Shown piece after piece: positions 1 through 12,414 of a stretch of DNA of 64,000 bases. Source of the DNA: Atherix ibis (taxonomy: Eukaryota > Arthropoda > Insecta > Diptera > Athericidae); contig OY282609.1 of assembly GCA_958298945.1 (NCBI GenBank), forward strand, positions 65,878,220-65,942,219, read 5' to 3'. Every line of letters starts with the position of its first letter. The stretch's first letter is position 1. Below the pieces are notes generated by a model. The model was not told the origin of the DNA, made no database searches, and saw only the letters and a program-made list of their open reading frames with translations. The translations under genes were made by a program, and so were the position numbers.

Positions 1-1044
1 TTTTCATTCACTGGAATTGGAGTAGTTATTGAAATGCAAATACATTTACTCCAAGATTCTGCTTTGAGATTGAAATTTCTTCATTGCTGGCGTGTTTATC
101 GGCTAAGTCCATTGGAGCATTTGTATAAGGTTAAATGTAAATAAGTATTTACGAGAACGTGTACAATAGAGAAGCGACTATATTTATTTGAAGAGTTTAC
201 GATTTCACACCAAACCGATATTCTCTGAAGAAAAATTATCACGAAAGAGGCGTTGATTATTTGCTATTGTATGAGTGCACTTCCTTGAAAAGGTCGTTCT
301 GTATCATCAGAGTGCAGCTTCAGAGTGTGAGCACATACTCGTATGATGGAAATGCGATCAAATTTTCTTATGCATTCTTTACTATTAGTTCTCTTTATTT
401 ATCAGCGCATAGTCCATATATGTGTACGTGTACACATAAACTTTCAGTTTCAGTTTCAGTTTAATCTCTTCAGTTGTATTATTTCTCAACTAAGAATTTA
501 TTATATACAATATTTGCTTATCGCTCTACGTTTACAAATTATAGTATTTGTTGTTTTTTTAATACATATATTATTTCTTTTAAAAAAATCAACAAAGCAA
601 AGTACAGTTTTTAATTAATTAAATTCAATTTTATCATTAATTTTAGTCCGTTTCTGAAGAATTTTTATCTGAGCTGTATGTGTATCTGGAAGGATCAAAT
701 CCATATTTATACCTGTTCAAAGTTTCTGTATTCTTAAATCTATATTTATGCCTTCTAAAAGCATATTTAAATGCAATAAAAAATTAAAAGTTTTTAAAGT
801 TTGAACGTTGTTTTGGTCCTTCAAAAAATATGATATCACAAGTTTTATTTAAAAAATTTCTGTATATACTCGTATGAGGAAGAAAAAATCAAATTTTCTA
901 ATTTATATGCCAATGGGTTTTTTTTTAAATTTGTGTTCTTTGCCAATAATTTTCAATCGGGAGCTTTTTTTTAAATATTTTTGCAAAGTGTACGAAAAAA
1001 ATTCTATTCTATTTAGCAGAACTAAGTTTTTAATTTTCAAACTT
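1..1044. other. Intergenic AT-rich spacer
   Basis: No coding region is recognised here. Short open frames at 261-618 are low in complexity and hydrophobic, with no family resemblance. A small TTTCAG microrepeat sits near 446-463. The rest is AT-rich sequence and homopolymer runs leading into the truncated mariner that follows. Confidence 0.6.
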
Positions 1045-2021
1045 TGAAATGGATCAAAGATTCTATATCAAATTTTGTATGAAAAACAAAATTAATTGCG
1101 CGGACGCATTCCGAATGTTAACTGTGGCATATGGTGCAGCTACCTTGGACCGAAGCAACGTTTAGCGGTGGTACAAAATGTTCTCAGAGGGCCTAGAAGA
1201 TGTGAATGACGAAAAGCGTGCCGGACGCCCGAGCACGTCAACAACAGAACAGATTAGCCAATCGTCGAATCACCGTTAGAGAAGTTGCTGAGGATTTAAA
1301 TATATCGATTGGCTCGTGCCATTCGATTTTTACCAATAATTTGCGCGTGAGACGGGTCGGCGCGAAATTCGTACCAAAATTGCTCAATTTCGACCAAAAA
1401 CAGCATCGCATTAACATTACTAAGGACCTGTTGACGATGGTTATGTTGTGGAAACAACACGAGCCAAGACCGAAAAAAGCGCGCCAAGTTCGGTCGAATT
1501 TGAAGGTTTTGCTTACAGTTTTCTTTGATTGCAGGGGCGTGGTGCATCATGAGTTCTTGCCACAGGGTAGAAGGGTCAACAAGGAATATTACCTGCAAGT
1601 TATGCGCAAGTTCTGCAAAGCAATCCGCCAGAAACGCTCGGACTTGTGGAAGAACAAAAATTTGCATCGTTGCTTGTGCGCGAATTTTTAGCCCAAAAAC
1701 AACACACTAATAATGCTTCGCATCACCGTATTCCCCAGATTTGGCCCCCTGTGACTATTTCTTGTACCCGAGACTGAAAAGCCCAATGAAAGGACGACGC
1801 TACGCTACGATTGAGGAGATAAAGACGGCATCGAAGTAGGAGCTGAACAAGATCACAAAAAATGAATTTTTGAAGTGCTTCGAGGATTGGAAAAAACGTT
1901 GGCGCAAGTGTATAATATCTGGTGGGGATTACTTTGAAGGGAACAAAAGAGATATTCATAAATAAATAAATAACTTTTGAAAAAACACAAAATTCGCGAT
2001 ACTTTTTGAACAGACCTCGTA
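1045..2021 (+). mobile_element. Mariner (DD34D), 5'-truncated, with authentic right end
   Basis: This is a decayed mariner transposase on the + strand. It begins near the transposase start (M-D-Q-R-like, about 1049) and ends at the terminal repeat ...ACAGACCTCG with TA at 2020-2021. No left terminal repeat is visible, so the 5' noncoding end is missing or unrecognisable. Recognisable pieces are the helix-turn-helix region, FDQKQHRIN, VRSNLKVLLTVFFD, and the C-terminal KGRRYATIEEIK. Stops interrupt it (for example TAG for Tyr in NVYRWY and a TAG in the HTH region), and a deletion between about 1430 and 1455 removes the first catalytic Asp (GDESW block). It matters because, with the piece at 42372-43049, it keeps the original right end of this lineage: transposase C-terminus, then a short ~33-bp terminal repeat. 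All other copies here have a rearranged right end. Confidence 0.85.
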
Positions 2022-2023
2022 TA

Positions 2024-2089
2024 TTATATTATAGTAAATCCGATGGTGAACGGTTTTTAATGTTCACCATCGGATTTACTATAATATAA
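2024..2089. repeat. Perfect 28-bp inverted repeat (hairpin)
   Basis: The arms at 2024-2051 and 2062-2089 are exact reverse complements, separated by a 10-nt loop. The arm core reads AATCCGATGGTGAAC. The hairpin begins three bases after the TA that closes the adjacent mariner. It has no coding potential. It could be a tiny MITE remnant, a foldback footprint or a small-RNA hairpin, and the sequence does not decide between these. Confidence 0.9.
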
Positions 2090-2091
2090 AT

Positions 2092-4687
2092 GGTTTAACT
2101 AATATTGATGATCACGAAATACAATTAGAAATATCCTATCCGTAATAAATAATTACTTCCTATTGCATATTTTGAAATTTTCTGTTAATATTAATAAACA
2201 GGATACTCCTTAATAACTATTTTTTTTGCTGTACATTAACAAATAAAACAGACCAAAAACGAGCTCAATCGATTTTTCCCTACTATAAAACTGTCACATA
2301 GGCAAGTTAAAACTACTAAAGTATCAGAAACTAAGAGCTGTCTAAATTATTTATTATATAAAAGGCAACTTAATTGTTTCTATCTAAAAATTGAATAATA
2401 TAGAAAAATTCAAAATAAAAGAACAGGACTTTTTAACATGTTCTAATATTTCTGGATAGATTGTTAAAAAAAATACTAAGAAAAATTTCTCTGAAATTCG
2501 AACCGAACAACAGTATCTACAAACCATGTTAACTAATAATGATGATAATGACCGCAAAATACAATTAGAAGAATCGAATCTTATATGAAACCCGGATAGA
2601 ATAAACAGCTCCATTCTATTTTTTATCGACCCATTGCCTTGGCTCGCTAACGCCCCATTCGATCCCCGACCATCACCACCTCCCTCCCGGTTGTTTAGGT
2701 ATAATTTTCTTCTCATCAGGAATAAAACGATTTTTAAGATTCTTTCTGAAAAAGATTTAAAAAAAAAACATTAATTATCTTCTTTGAGTCGTCAGTTATT
2801 TTGAATGTGGCCAAACAAATTTTTGATTATGGTCAAAATTTCTAGATACGTAAGAGAGTCGATCTTTTATTTTTTTCTTTCCGTTTTCTTAAGAGACGAC
2901 ACGCTAATTATATGCATATTTATCAGAATTCTTTAAAAATACAGCAACTGGTTAGGTTGGCATGCTACTCTGCTACACGATCATCTTTAACTTGTACTTA
3001 AGATACTTCTCAAGTCAAAATTGTCTTTTTATTCCGCGCTCCTCCCAAAATGGAATTCCGATGAAGATGAAGATGAACATGAACAGCACGATAGTCGTCC
3101 GTCCAAGTGTTCAAATTTTATCATATTTATAAATACTTGTGCATGCTATAGGGCATATCATATCATTTCTTTATTTTTATTTTAGTAGCTGATTTCCTAT
3201 AGTATAAATGCAAGTTTAATGATGAAGAAAAGAGGAGGACAAGAGTTGCGCAAAGTACGCAGTTAAAGTTTTTGGTGTTCTCATAGCCGCAGGCAATTTT
3301 AAAATTACTATCAAAAATTGTTTTAATCTTCCTCCTCGGCTCCTGTATAATGGCTACGTATGCTTTGGATTGAATAGATGGAGATACGACTCTATAAGAG
3401 ATCTTTTCAACTAAACAATATAATCCAGCAACGTTTAAATACGAGTGTCTGACTGAATACATCTGAATCTTTTGGTATTCCTGTATTTTATTCTTTTTCT
3501 AACCTTTCAGGTTTCGATCTTCTGCTCCCTCTTTTCATGGTTTTTTTTTTTTTTGTTTTTTTTTTTTTCATTTGATGATATAGTTGGCACGCAAGCCTTA
3601 TATTAGTGTAATCTTATACTTGAAAAATTCATTCTACGAAAATGATCGAAACCTCCATCCAAATCCAGAAGAAATCTGTCCAATTCTTATTTATCGTTTT
3701 CGACTCGCCTTCAATGGGTATTCGGTGGTACACCTGACCACTATAATTCTTTAGAAAAATTTCTATCTATCAATATCGGTGGCTAGCTATACTACAATAC
3801 AATACCGAAGACTGACGTATAAAATGGCTTTTGGTAAAATTCCTTTACATAATTCGGTTTTATGTCAAGGTTTAGCTTTTATTTTATATTCTTACGTTCT
3901 TAGCCTTTCTTTATATTCTCTAGTAAGTTTATTCCAAGCTAACTTAGTCAGAAAATGTTTTTGTTTTCGGTCAATAATAATAGTAATAATAAAAATTGTA
4001 ATTATGAAGATATTTTTTGAGTATGATATTTTGCATGCTCTTATAGAATCGAATATTTTAGTTATTCCTCTTTTGATTGGCCAGTAATAATTACGGTAAT
4101 AAAATCAATAATCAATAGGATAGAAATAAAATGGCAGAAATTCCTATTCATTTTTACTTTGCGTAGAGTAATAACGTGCGAGTACTTTTAGTTTTTAATC
4201 ACGATAAATATATGATCGCTTAAAAAAAAGTCTTAAAAAGAAATTCCTTTAAAAAAGTATTTAAGTGTTTAATTGAAAAAGCGGCTTTAACCAATTTTTG
4301 TTAATCCTACCATCCATGCATTCGTTGGCAATACGTACGTGTATGTACGAGTATAAGAATATTAAGAAGATTTTTTATATAAAATTTAGATTATTCATTT
4401 TAACTTTTTCAATATTCTACCAAATTCAAAGTTAAAAATTTTGAAAAATTTTATCAAATCATAAACTGTAACATTTACATATGGAATATTATTAAAGATA
4501 AATTATGAAAAATTTATTATTTTTAAAGATATTTTAAACATTTTAATTGTATTGAAAAGTATTTTTGAGCGTATAAATAGAAAAATAAAAGTAGTTATAT
4601 AGGCAAAAAGAAAATTTGTTAGAAATAAAGAAAATCCAATTAAGTGAAGATGTTTAAAATATTTCTTTGATTCAAGAATAACTACAA
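2092..4687. other. Intergenic spacer
   Basis: No gene could be supported. The open frames at 2384-2716, 3163-3462 and 3779-4087 have no recognisable domain. Their composition follows the local AT bias, apart from a C-rich patch near 2640-2690 that makes the Gly-rich frame there. Poly-T runs lie near 3540-3570. Confidence 0.55.
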
Positions 4688-5984
4688 TACGAGGGTCGTT
4701 TAATAAGCCCTTAGAAAAAGATGGAAAAAAACTGTTTTTTAAAAAAAAAATTTTTAATTTTTCAACATAATCTCCTTTTAGCTCTATACACTTTTCCAAC
4801 CGTTTTTCCAAAATTTTTATCCGGTCCAAAAAATAGGATTTCGGAAGTTCTGCAAAATACTCATCCGTTTGAGCAATGACGTCCTCGTTGGAAGTGAACC
4901 GTCGTCCGCCATGCCATTTCTTCAGATTCGGGAAAAGAAAGTAGTCACTCGGGGCCAAATCTGGTGAATAAGCGGGATGCTGCACCAATTACATTCTCAT
5001 TTCCACAATTTTGGCTATGGAAATAGCGCAGGTGTGCACACGCGCATTGTCCTGATGCAAGAGGATTTTTTTCTTTATCAGCTGGGGGCGTTTCTCTTTG
5101 ATTTCTTCGCTCAACCGTTGCAATAACGACGCGTAATACGCTCCTGTTATTGTTTTTCCCTTTTCCAAGTAGTCGATAAAAATGATGCCCTGCGAATCCC
5201 AAACGACCGTGGCCATCACCTTGCCGGCGGATAGCACAGCTTTTGCCTTCTTCGGAGCCCGTTCACCCTTGAACATCCACTGTGATGACTGTCTCTTCGT
5301 TTCTGGAGTGTAGTAGTGTATCCAGGTTTCGTCCACAGTGACATATCGACGAAGGAATTCGGCAGGATTGCGATGAAAGAGTGCCAACATAGCCTCAGAG
5401 TCCACTGCACGACTGCGCTTATTCTCCTCTGAGAGCAAACGCGGCACCCATCTTGCCGAAATTTTTTTCACATATAATTTTTAATGCAAAATTGAGGCGA
5501 CTGTACCTTGTGATATGCCCGTGGCCTCAACTAATTCGCGCACTTTAATTCGCCGATCGTTTAAAATCAGATCGTGGATTTTGTCGATGATTTCAGGAGT
5601 AGACACCTCAACTGGGCGTCCTGAACGATGTTCATCTTTTGTGGATGAACGGCCACGTTTAAATTCATTCACCCAACTGTAAACCGTCGCAAACACAGGT
5701 GCAGATGTGCCATGAACTGCATCCAACTCGGCTTTAATTTCTTTCGGGCTTAAGCCTTTCAAATGGAGATGTTTGATGACAGCCCTAAACTCGCTTTTTT
5801 CCATTGTTATGCACAAATAAATGTCGTTAACTTTAATCGACGATAGAAATTGACCTACGCTATGGATCGAGCTGAAAAAAGGACAGCTTTCCTGCCGATA
5901 ATGCTACTTACAAAAAAAAATCTTTATCGACACTACGAGCGCAATTTCTTGGATTTTCTAAGGACTTATTGAACGACCCTCGTA
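4688..5984 (-). mobile_element. Full-length mariner, Himar1-like, copy 1
   Basis: This is a complete mariner bounded by TA dinucleotides (4688-4689, 5983-5984). Its terminal inverted repeats are about 28 bp, with left end CGAGGGTCGTTTAATAAG and right end the complement of CGAGGGTCGTTCAATAAG. At ~1.3 kb it has the usual mariner size. It encodes a transposase on the minus strand (separate entry) that is interrupted by stops, so the element is non-autonomous. Its closest relative in the window is the copy at 7661-8935. Confidence 0.95.
4758..5804 (-). pseudogene. Mariner transposase, broken by nonsense codons
   Basis: The start is the ATG at 5804 (M-E-K-S-E-F-R-A), chosen because it aligns with the start of Himar1-type transposases. 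The HTH region is followed by ARWVPRLLSEENK (the WVPHEL-type linker), then VDETWIHYYTPET with the first catalytic Asp, HQDNARVHT with the second, and YSPDLAPSDYFLFPN with the third, i.e. DD34D spacing. A TAA replaces the expected Glu codon 108 (5481-5483, right after ...SILH). A second TAA replaces Glu just before the YSPDLAP block (4989-4991, in M-R-M-stop-L-V-Q-H-P). Apart from these stops the frame is long and clean, so the copy is fairly young. The codon 108 stop is shared with the copy at 7726-8770. Confidence 0.92.
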
Positions 5985-7660
5985 CCATGTGCAATAAAAC
6001 TTTCTTTAAAAATCTTCCGAAAAGTTTATTGAAAAAAAACCCCTAACAGACAGTTACATGATTACTAATTAGTGTTTGTGGCATATAAATTGAAGAAAAA
6101 ATGCCGCCTTATAAAAGCGTGCACATGAATACGTATGGTCTACTATGGGGAGCAGAATGACGTAGTGCAATTGTTGCACAAAAGTAGAAAAAAATAGTAA
6201 CATTTGTAGGAATGACAGTTCTTAGAAGTCCGACGTCATTTTGACTGCAATTGTAGACAAGATAGGAGACGACCGGCAGATAATAAATAGTCCTACATGA
6301 TACGGGGAATGGGAGTATAATGAATGTTCTTTAAACGCAAAAACAATGATGTGCACGCGAGAAGAAAACCTGACAAGATATCCATAATCATTTCGTCTTG
6401 ACAAATGTTAAAAATACTTAAGAGCCATTATTTTAGCACATACGACAAATACAACCGGAAAGGCGTGTGACCATACATATAACCATTTTATAATATACGA
6501 AAGACTGACTAAGTACAAGAGCAGGCAGCAAACCTTTTCCATCTACCTACCATACTCATAAGTTGTCGCAATAACCTTTCTCTAAACTGTACTAAATTAC
6601 AAAAGGTATTTCTATCGGAAATTTTATTCTTCATTTAAGCACATATGAAAAAAAATAAATGAACCGCAACTATTCGATTCGAAATTAGTGTTTATAAATA
6701 ATTGTCATCGTGTACAAAATGTAATGGTGAAATTTTTAATGATGGGCACAGTCGACGAGGAACATAAAAGTATCCTGACTAGGGAATATCCACTATTCTT
6801 TCAGGCTGATTACTTCCATAAATGCTAAAGCATTGAAACACAGTCAGTCAAGTCACCGATACCACGGATGATGGTCTGAATTATTGCCGAAGAATTGAGA
6901 TTCAACTAGTATTGTTGAAAAATCTGTGTAAAAACTTTAAATTTAATGGAATGACAAAAAGATGGAAACCAAAAATCAGCGACACCATTAATAAAGCTGG
7001 TACAAGGAGAATCAGTTTATTGGTCTAACACAATTGGCTTATAATTTTTTGTAATCCTTTGAAATGCCGCTATATCCCAACACGTAAATTGAACAAAATC
7101 ACATGTCCGATTGTGATTGATAGCAGATAAGTTAATGGAGATTTTTCATAGTCTAATACTAATTTTTTAATATGTTTTTTATGTTTTATTTGTTATGATA
7201 GGCTCAATAAAATTATTTTTGAATGGTTTGATCATAATGTAAATGGATTCAAGAAAATAAATTATCGATAAAAACTGCGGAATTTGAAAATTTTGTTCAC
7301 TGCCCAGATGAGAGGTCCTGAACATTTTTTTATTCGATAGGTAATAAAAAATGATTGACAATTTCTTAATTACTTTAGGTGACTAAATCATTATTTATAA
7401 AAAGTAATATGAGTAATAGATTCTCCTACGCACTCGTTAATAAGAAATTTAATAAAAAAAAAATTAACTTTATTAATTATGAATCGACTAATAATGTTGT
7501 AGGAGTAGGTGGGTGGTGTATTGGGATCATTTCAAAGAATAGCATCATTATTGCACATTCCCAAAACAGAGCTTTTGTGATTTTTAACATAATCAAACCT
7601 TGCAAGTCAATAAAAAAATGTTAATTTATGTTTTTACACATTAATTTATGTGATTGCATT
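5985..7660. other. Spacer between two related mariners
   Basis: About 1.7 kb of AT-rich sequence with no recognisable gene, RNA or repeat unit. The short frames at 6222-6404, 7179-7361 and 7379-7624 show no family similarity. Confidence 0.55.
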
Positions 7661-8935
7661 GTAAGTCGTTCAATAAGTCCTTAGAAAAAGATGGAAAAAA
7701 ACTTTTTTTTTTTTTTTAAATTTGTTTAGTTTTCAACATAATCTATACACTTTTCCAACCGTTTTTCCAAAATTTTTATCCCGTCCAAAAAATAGGATTT
7801 CGGAAGTTTTGCAAAATATTCATCCGTTTGAGCAATGACGTCCTCGTTGGAAGTGAACCGTCGTCCGCCAAGCCATTTCTTCAGATTGGGGAAAAGAAAA
7901 TAGTCACTCGGGGCCAAATCTGGTGAATAAGCGGGATGCTGCAACAATTCCATTCTCAATTCCACAATTTTGGCCATGGAAATAGCGCAGGTGTGCACAC
8001 GCGCATTGTCCTGATGCAAGAGGATTTTTTTCTTCTTTAGATGGGGGCGTTTCTCTTCGATTTCCTCGGTCAACCCTTGCAATAACGACGCGTAATACGC
8101 TCCTGTTATTGTTTTTCCTTTTTCCAAGTAGTCGATAAAAATGATGCCCTGCGAATCCCAAAAGACCGTGGCCATCACCTTGCCGGCGGATAGCACAGTT
8201 TTTGCCTTCTTCGGAGCCCGTTCACCCTTGAACATCCACTGTGATGACTGTCTCTTCGTTTCTGGAGTGTAGTAGTGTATCCAGGTTTCGTCCACAGTGA
8301 CATATCGACGAAGGAATTCGGCAGGATTGCGATGAAAGAGTGCCAACATCACTACACGACTCAGAGTCCACTACACGATTGCGCTTATTCTCCTCCGAGA
8401 GAAAACGCGGCACCCATCTTGCCGAAATTTTTTTCGCAGATAATTTTTAATGTAAAATTGAAGCGACTGTACCTTGTGACATGCCCGTGGCCTCAACTAA
8501 TTCGCGCACTTTAATTCGCCGATCGTTCAAAATCAGATCGTGGATTTTGTCGATGATTTCAGGAGTAGACACCTCAACTGGGCGTCCTGAACGATGTTCA
8601 TCTTTTGTGGATGAACGGCCACGTTTAAATTCATTCATTCAATTATAAACCGTCGCAAACACATGTGCAGATGTGCCATGAACTGCATTCAACTCGGCTT
8701 TGATTTCTTTCGGGCTTAAGCCTTTCAAATGGAGATGTTTGATGACAGCCCTAAACTCGCTTTTTTCCATTGTTATGCACAAATAAATGTCGTTAACTTT
8801 AATCAACGATAGAAATTGACCTACGCTATGGATCGAGCTTTCCTGTCGATCATGCCACTTACAAAAAAAAATCTTTACCGACACTACGAGCGCAATTTCT
8901 CGGATTTTCTAAGGACTTATTGAAAGACCCTCGTA
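7661..8935 (-). mobile_element. Mariner, Himar1-like, copy 2
   Basis: Same family and orientation as the element at 4688-5984. The right end is intact (complement of CGAGGGTC, TA at 8934-8935). The extreme left end is eroded: GTAAGTCGTTCAATAAG replaces the expected CGAGGGTCGTTCAATAAG. It carries a dead transposase on the minus strand. Confidence 0.92.
7726..8770 (-). pseudogene. Mariner transposase, broken (copy 2)
   Basis: The start ATG at 8770 reads M-E-K-S-E-F-R-A. Three separate lesions are visible. TGA replaces Trp in the Y-S-W-V-N-E-F motif (8636-8638; the sequence reads Y-N-stop-M-N-E-F). A TAA sits at codon 108 (8447-8449). A roughly 7-bp insertion near 8349-8362 (ACTACACGACTC, a partial duplication of nearby sequence) shifts the frame before LALFHRNPAEFLRR. 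The catalytic blocks VDETWIHYY, HQDNARVHT and YSPDLAPSDYF survive. Unlike copy 1 it keeps Glu before LLQHPAYSPD. The codon 108 stop is common to both copies, while the other lesions are private. Confidence 0.92.
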
Positions 8936-11398
8936 CATTAAAAAAAAATTTAAAAATTTTAATCTAATTATAACTTAACCCTAGTATATACATTTATAAG
9001 TAAGCCTTATACAAAATTAATATAACAGCCACTACTGAATATAATAAATTAAATGTTAATATCACCCAGAGCCAAAATAGTCTTGTTTTTTTTTTTTTTT
9101 TTTTGAAGGAGAAGATAAAATTTAATCAGTACTTATGATTTGTTTTAGTTTTTTCAGCATGCTTGAGTTCTGCATTCGAGTAAAATCTACAAATCTGGAA
9201 TTTCAAATTTTTATCATCGTCATTATCGTTATCGTAATCACAGTAGCTGTGGCCTCATGATAGTTGGGCTCTTCTCTTTGGTCATTCTATCAATACATAC
9301 ATACATACTCGTATGTATATTTTCTGATATATATTTACTGTGTGTGCCAAAGCGGTGGGAAGGAGACAATTGACTTATAATAGTCAGTTAGTTATTTTAG
9401 ATACTTTAGGAAAAAAAATTAACCTAAAAAAACTGCATGCGTCATTTAATAAAAACTGTCACAAACAAAACTACTATATACGCTCACAGTATTAAACTTA
9501 TCCCTATGTACATACAAATTTGCGTGTGTGAGCATACAATGGAAATTTCATTGCAAATTTGTCATTTTATTTTTACCAAACCAAAACAAAAATGAAAATA
9601 ACATCGATGATGACGATGTTGATAACAATTTTTTTTTTTTTACAAAATAAAAAAAGAAAAACAATAAAAACTTACAATAATTTCAATGAAAACTAGTATT
9701 ACTAAGAGTCTATTCATACCTGTTGAGATTTAGGTGAGGTATGTATATATAAATGTATCTAGTCACCAATTTATCGACTGTGTGCGAATAGTCAGTAATA
9801 TATTCCAGTAGAAACCAGTCTTCGTCTTCTTTATGGGCAATGACAACACGCAAGGTATGCCAAAACCAACCAACATACCTTGCTTTGATGTGTTCCTCGA
9901 ATACAATTAGATTCAGAAACATAAATGTATAGATAAACTCGTAGATATATATGTATGTATTTATACACATGTGGTTTTGCAAAGCTATACTATATGTACT
10001 ATGTACCTTTTTAATATATTAGATTTGCACAAGTTTGTGATCATAATCAGATAATATACATACACTATATAAAGAGGATCCATTCATATGGACTCGTATA
10101 TGCATTCATGAAAAATCTGATTCGAAAAAAAAACAAAAAAAAAAAAGAAAATGCTATTAATCCATCTAAAACATAATCCGCCATAGATCATGAATGAGAA
10201 TATTTACGTATACTATTTTTATGAGAAAATTGCATGTGTACATGGGTGCATATGTATGCGTAGATTTTTCATGCATATTTAATTTATACTCGTAAATACT
10301 CAAATATCATGCAAAAGGTATTTGTACATTTCAATACATTCCTAAATGGCAAACCGAATCAGTTGTCCACAAGTTTACATTGTCATTCAAATACCTACAT
10401 GTGTGTATGAATGCATACAAATTGACAAACACTGACGCATGTACATGCATAGAGTATGCGGTCGTTAGGTATGCATGCATTCAGGTACAAATCATTGGGC
10501 TTTACGTTGAGAAATTTTTAGCATATTTGTGTTATTACGTACTCAAACGGGTATGGAAATCATTTTAGTGGCCGTTGTTGTTCTCGATTATTATTAAAAG
10601 TTTTTTCTCGTTCCTTTTTCATTTTATTTAGTCGATTATATGTTCTTTTTCCAATCAATTTTTGCTATTTATCTCAATATTATCTGGAAATATTTACGAA
10701 AATATCTAACTTTAATACATACGAGTATGTACCAAAATATCACGTATGCATGCATGTATATCATCCCAAAACAAATCTCTTCAACGAGTTTATTTCTTGC
10801 AAACATTTTCATATTTTCAACTCAGTTTTCAGTCCCTGTCCGAACTGGATTTGATTTTCATTAATAGGTGTACGGTTTTTATCTTTGTTTTTTTTTTTTT
10901 TTGCTTCCTTCTTTTCTTTTAATATACCTATTTATATGTAAATATGTTAGGAATTTATTAATATTTTTTCTTCTTCTACAATATTTAAAATATCTAAGCA
11001 TATATACGAAGTTTATTTGAATTTCAATAATATAATTTTTTAAAATATTAGAAATATCATAGGAAATTGCTATATTATACGCGTATACTTTCTCAGAATT
11101 ACTCTAAGATTATTTTAACCTAAACTGTTCTGTTTAGATTAAAATAATCTTAGAGTAAAATATGTACATTGATGGTACGTTCGAACAAAATATTCAATAG
11201 TCCTAAATGTTTACCTGTAATCTACACAAACGTCTTGAAATGACATCAATTCAGTTGGAAACAGAAGCAAATCAAAAAGATTGCTCCTCAAATGCCAAGT
11301 CGTTTAATTATTATTCGTAAATGAATAGAAGCCAGTAAAAATTTACTGGTGTAAATAAGGGCAAACAAATATTCCAATTTCCAAAAGGATAATTTATC
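8936..11398. other. Intergenic spacer with simple sequence
   Basis: AT-rich spacer with poly-T tracts (9088-9104, 9628-9641, 10888-10904) and repeated TACATACATAC/GTATG simple sequence (about 9293-9320, 9940-9975, 10230-10270). No gene is supported. One strong hairpin lies at 11100-11157 (own entry). Confidence 0.55.
11100..11157. repeat. 26-bp imperfect inverted repeat
   Basis: Arms 11100-11125 and 11132-11157 pair with a single mismatch around a 6-nt loop (TGTTCT). The arm core is CTCTAAGATTATTTTAA. There is no terminal repeat of a known family and no coding content. It may be a MITE remnant or a structured RNA precursor; the function is unknown. Confidence 0.8.
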
Positions 11399-12414
11399 TA
11401 CCAGGTGTATAAGCTTAAATCCGCTGTTTTTTAGTCAAAAAAACACATGCTTTTTTAAGAAAGCAAAAATAAATTTATTCAAAGTACCATCTTTCGGGAA
11501 ATTTGTGGATACCACGCTAAAAAAATTCCTTCTCTTTCGAAGCAAACCACTCATCAAGCCATTTTCGGACGTCTTCCGTCATGTCTTTGTTGATAATCCG
11601 TCCTTTTTCACGCAGAGCACGGTGCAATTTGATCAGTTGCTGGTGGTAGGGGTGGGGATTGACAGTTCACCAGGTCTTCCGTCCGAAGCGATTTGGTCTT
11701 GGGGAAGATGTTGATGGTAGACCGGGATCAACCCACGATTTTTTGCGTTTAGGATTCTCGAAATATATCCACTGTCCCAATCCTATGCAGAAACGACTTT
11801 CTTTTTTGTCTGGCAAGCAAGATTTCGCATGTGTTTTGGTGTCGCTCCATTTGCCTATCGTTCAATTCATGCGGCACCCATTTTCCGATCTTTTCAATCT
11901 TCCCCATGGCACGCAGACACATGAAAATAGCTGGTTGAGTAACATCCCATTGCTCCGCGAGCATTTTTTGCGATTGGGTATTGTCTTCGTCCAAAAGAGC
12001 CTACAATTGATGGTCCTCAACCTTCCTAGGCCGATTTTCACACTTCTTGTTCCACAAGTCAAAATTGCCGTCTTTGAACCGACGAAACCAACTCGGCACG
12101 TTGGTTCCGATAAAGCACTGTCACCATAGGCCTCCATAAGCATTCGAAGCGATTCGGCAGCCGATTTCTTCAAATTCAAGCAGAAAAGTAGAGCTTTCCG
12201 CATATGATCTTTTTCTGGCACAAAACTAGACATGATTAGTCTCCTTTTCAAAGGAAAAATGTATGGTGTTGTACGAAAATGCTGACAATGTGCACTGATT
12301 AATGTTGACAGATGTCAAACTCATAAAAAAAAGTATGGCGTGCCCATGGTAGTTTAATACGCTCACTCACGCCATCTATAACCAAACAGCGGATTTAAGC
12401 TTATACCCCTGGTA
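11399..12414 (-). mobile_element. Mos1-like (mauritiana) mariner, internally deleted
   Basis: The element is bounded by TA at 11399-11400 and 12413-12414. Its terminal repeats start CCAGGTGTATAAGC on the left, and the right end is the complement (GCTTATACCCCTGG). This CCAGGTGTA end and the encoded protein identify the mauritiana subfamily, typified by Drosophila Mos1. At ~1.01 kb it is shorter than the standard ~1.29 kb because the central transposase region is missing. Confidence 0.9.
11460..12233 (-). pseudogene. Mos1-like transposase remnant
   Basis: The start codon is intact: ATG at 12233, beginning M-S-S-F-V-P-E-K. Recognisable pieces in order are KKSAAESLRMLMEAYGDSAL, ALLDEDNTQSQKML, KWVPHELNDRQMER, and NTCEILLARQKRKSFLHRI. 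Frameshifts separate the first two. The region of the first catalytic Asp (GDEKW) is damaged, reading G-T-V-D-I. The block with the second and third catalytic Asp residues is deleted, joining a TVN..YHQQLIKLHRALREK region to RKWLDEWFASKEKEF near the C-terminus. It cannot encode an active enzyme. Confidence 0.88.
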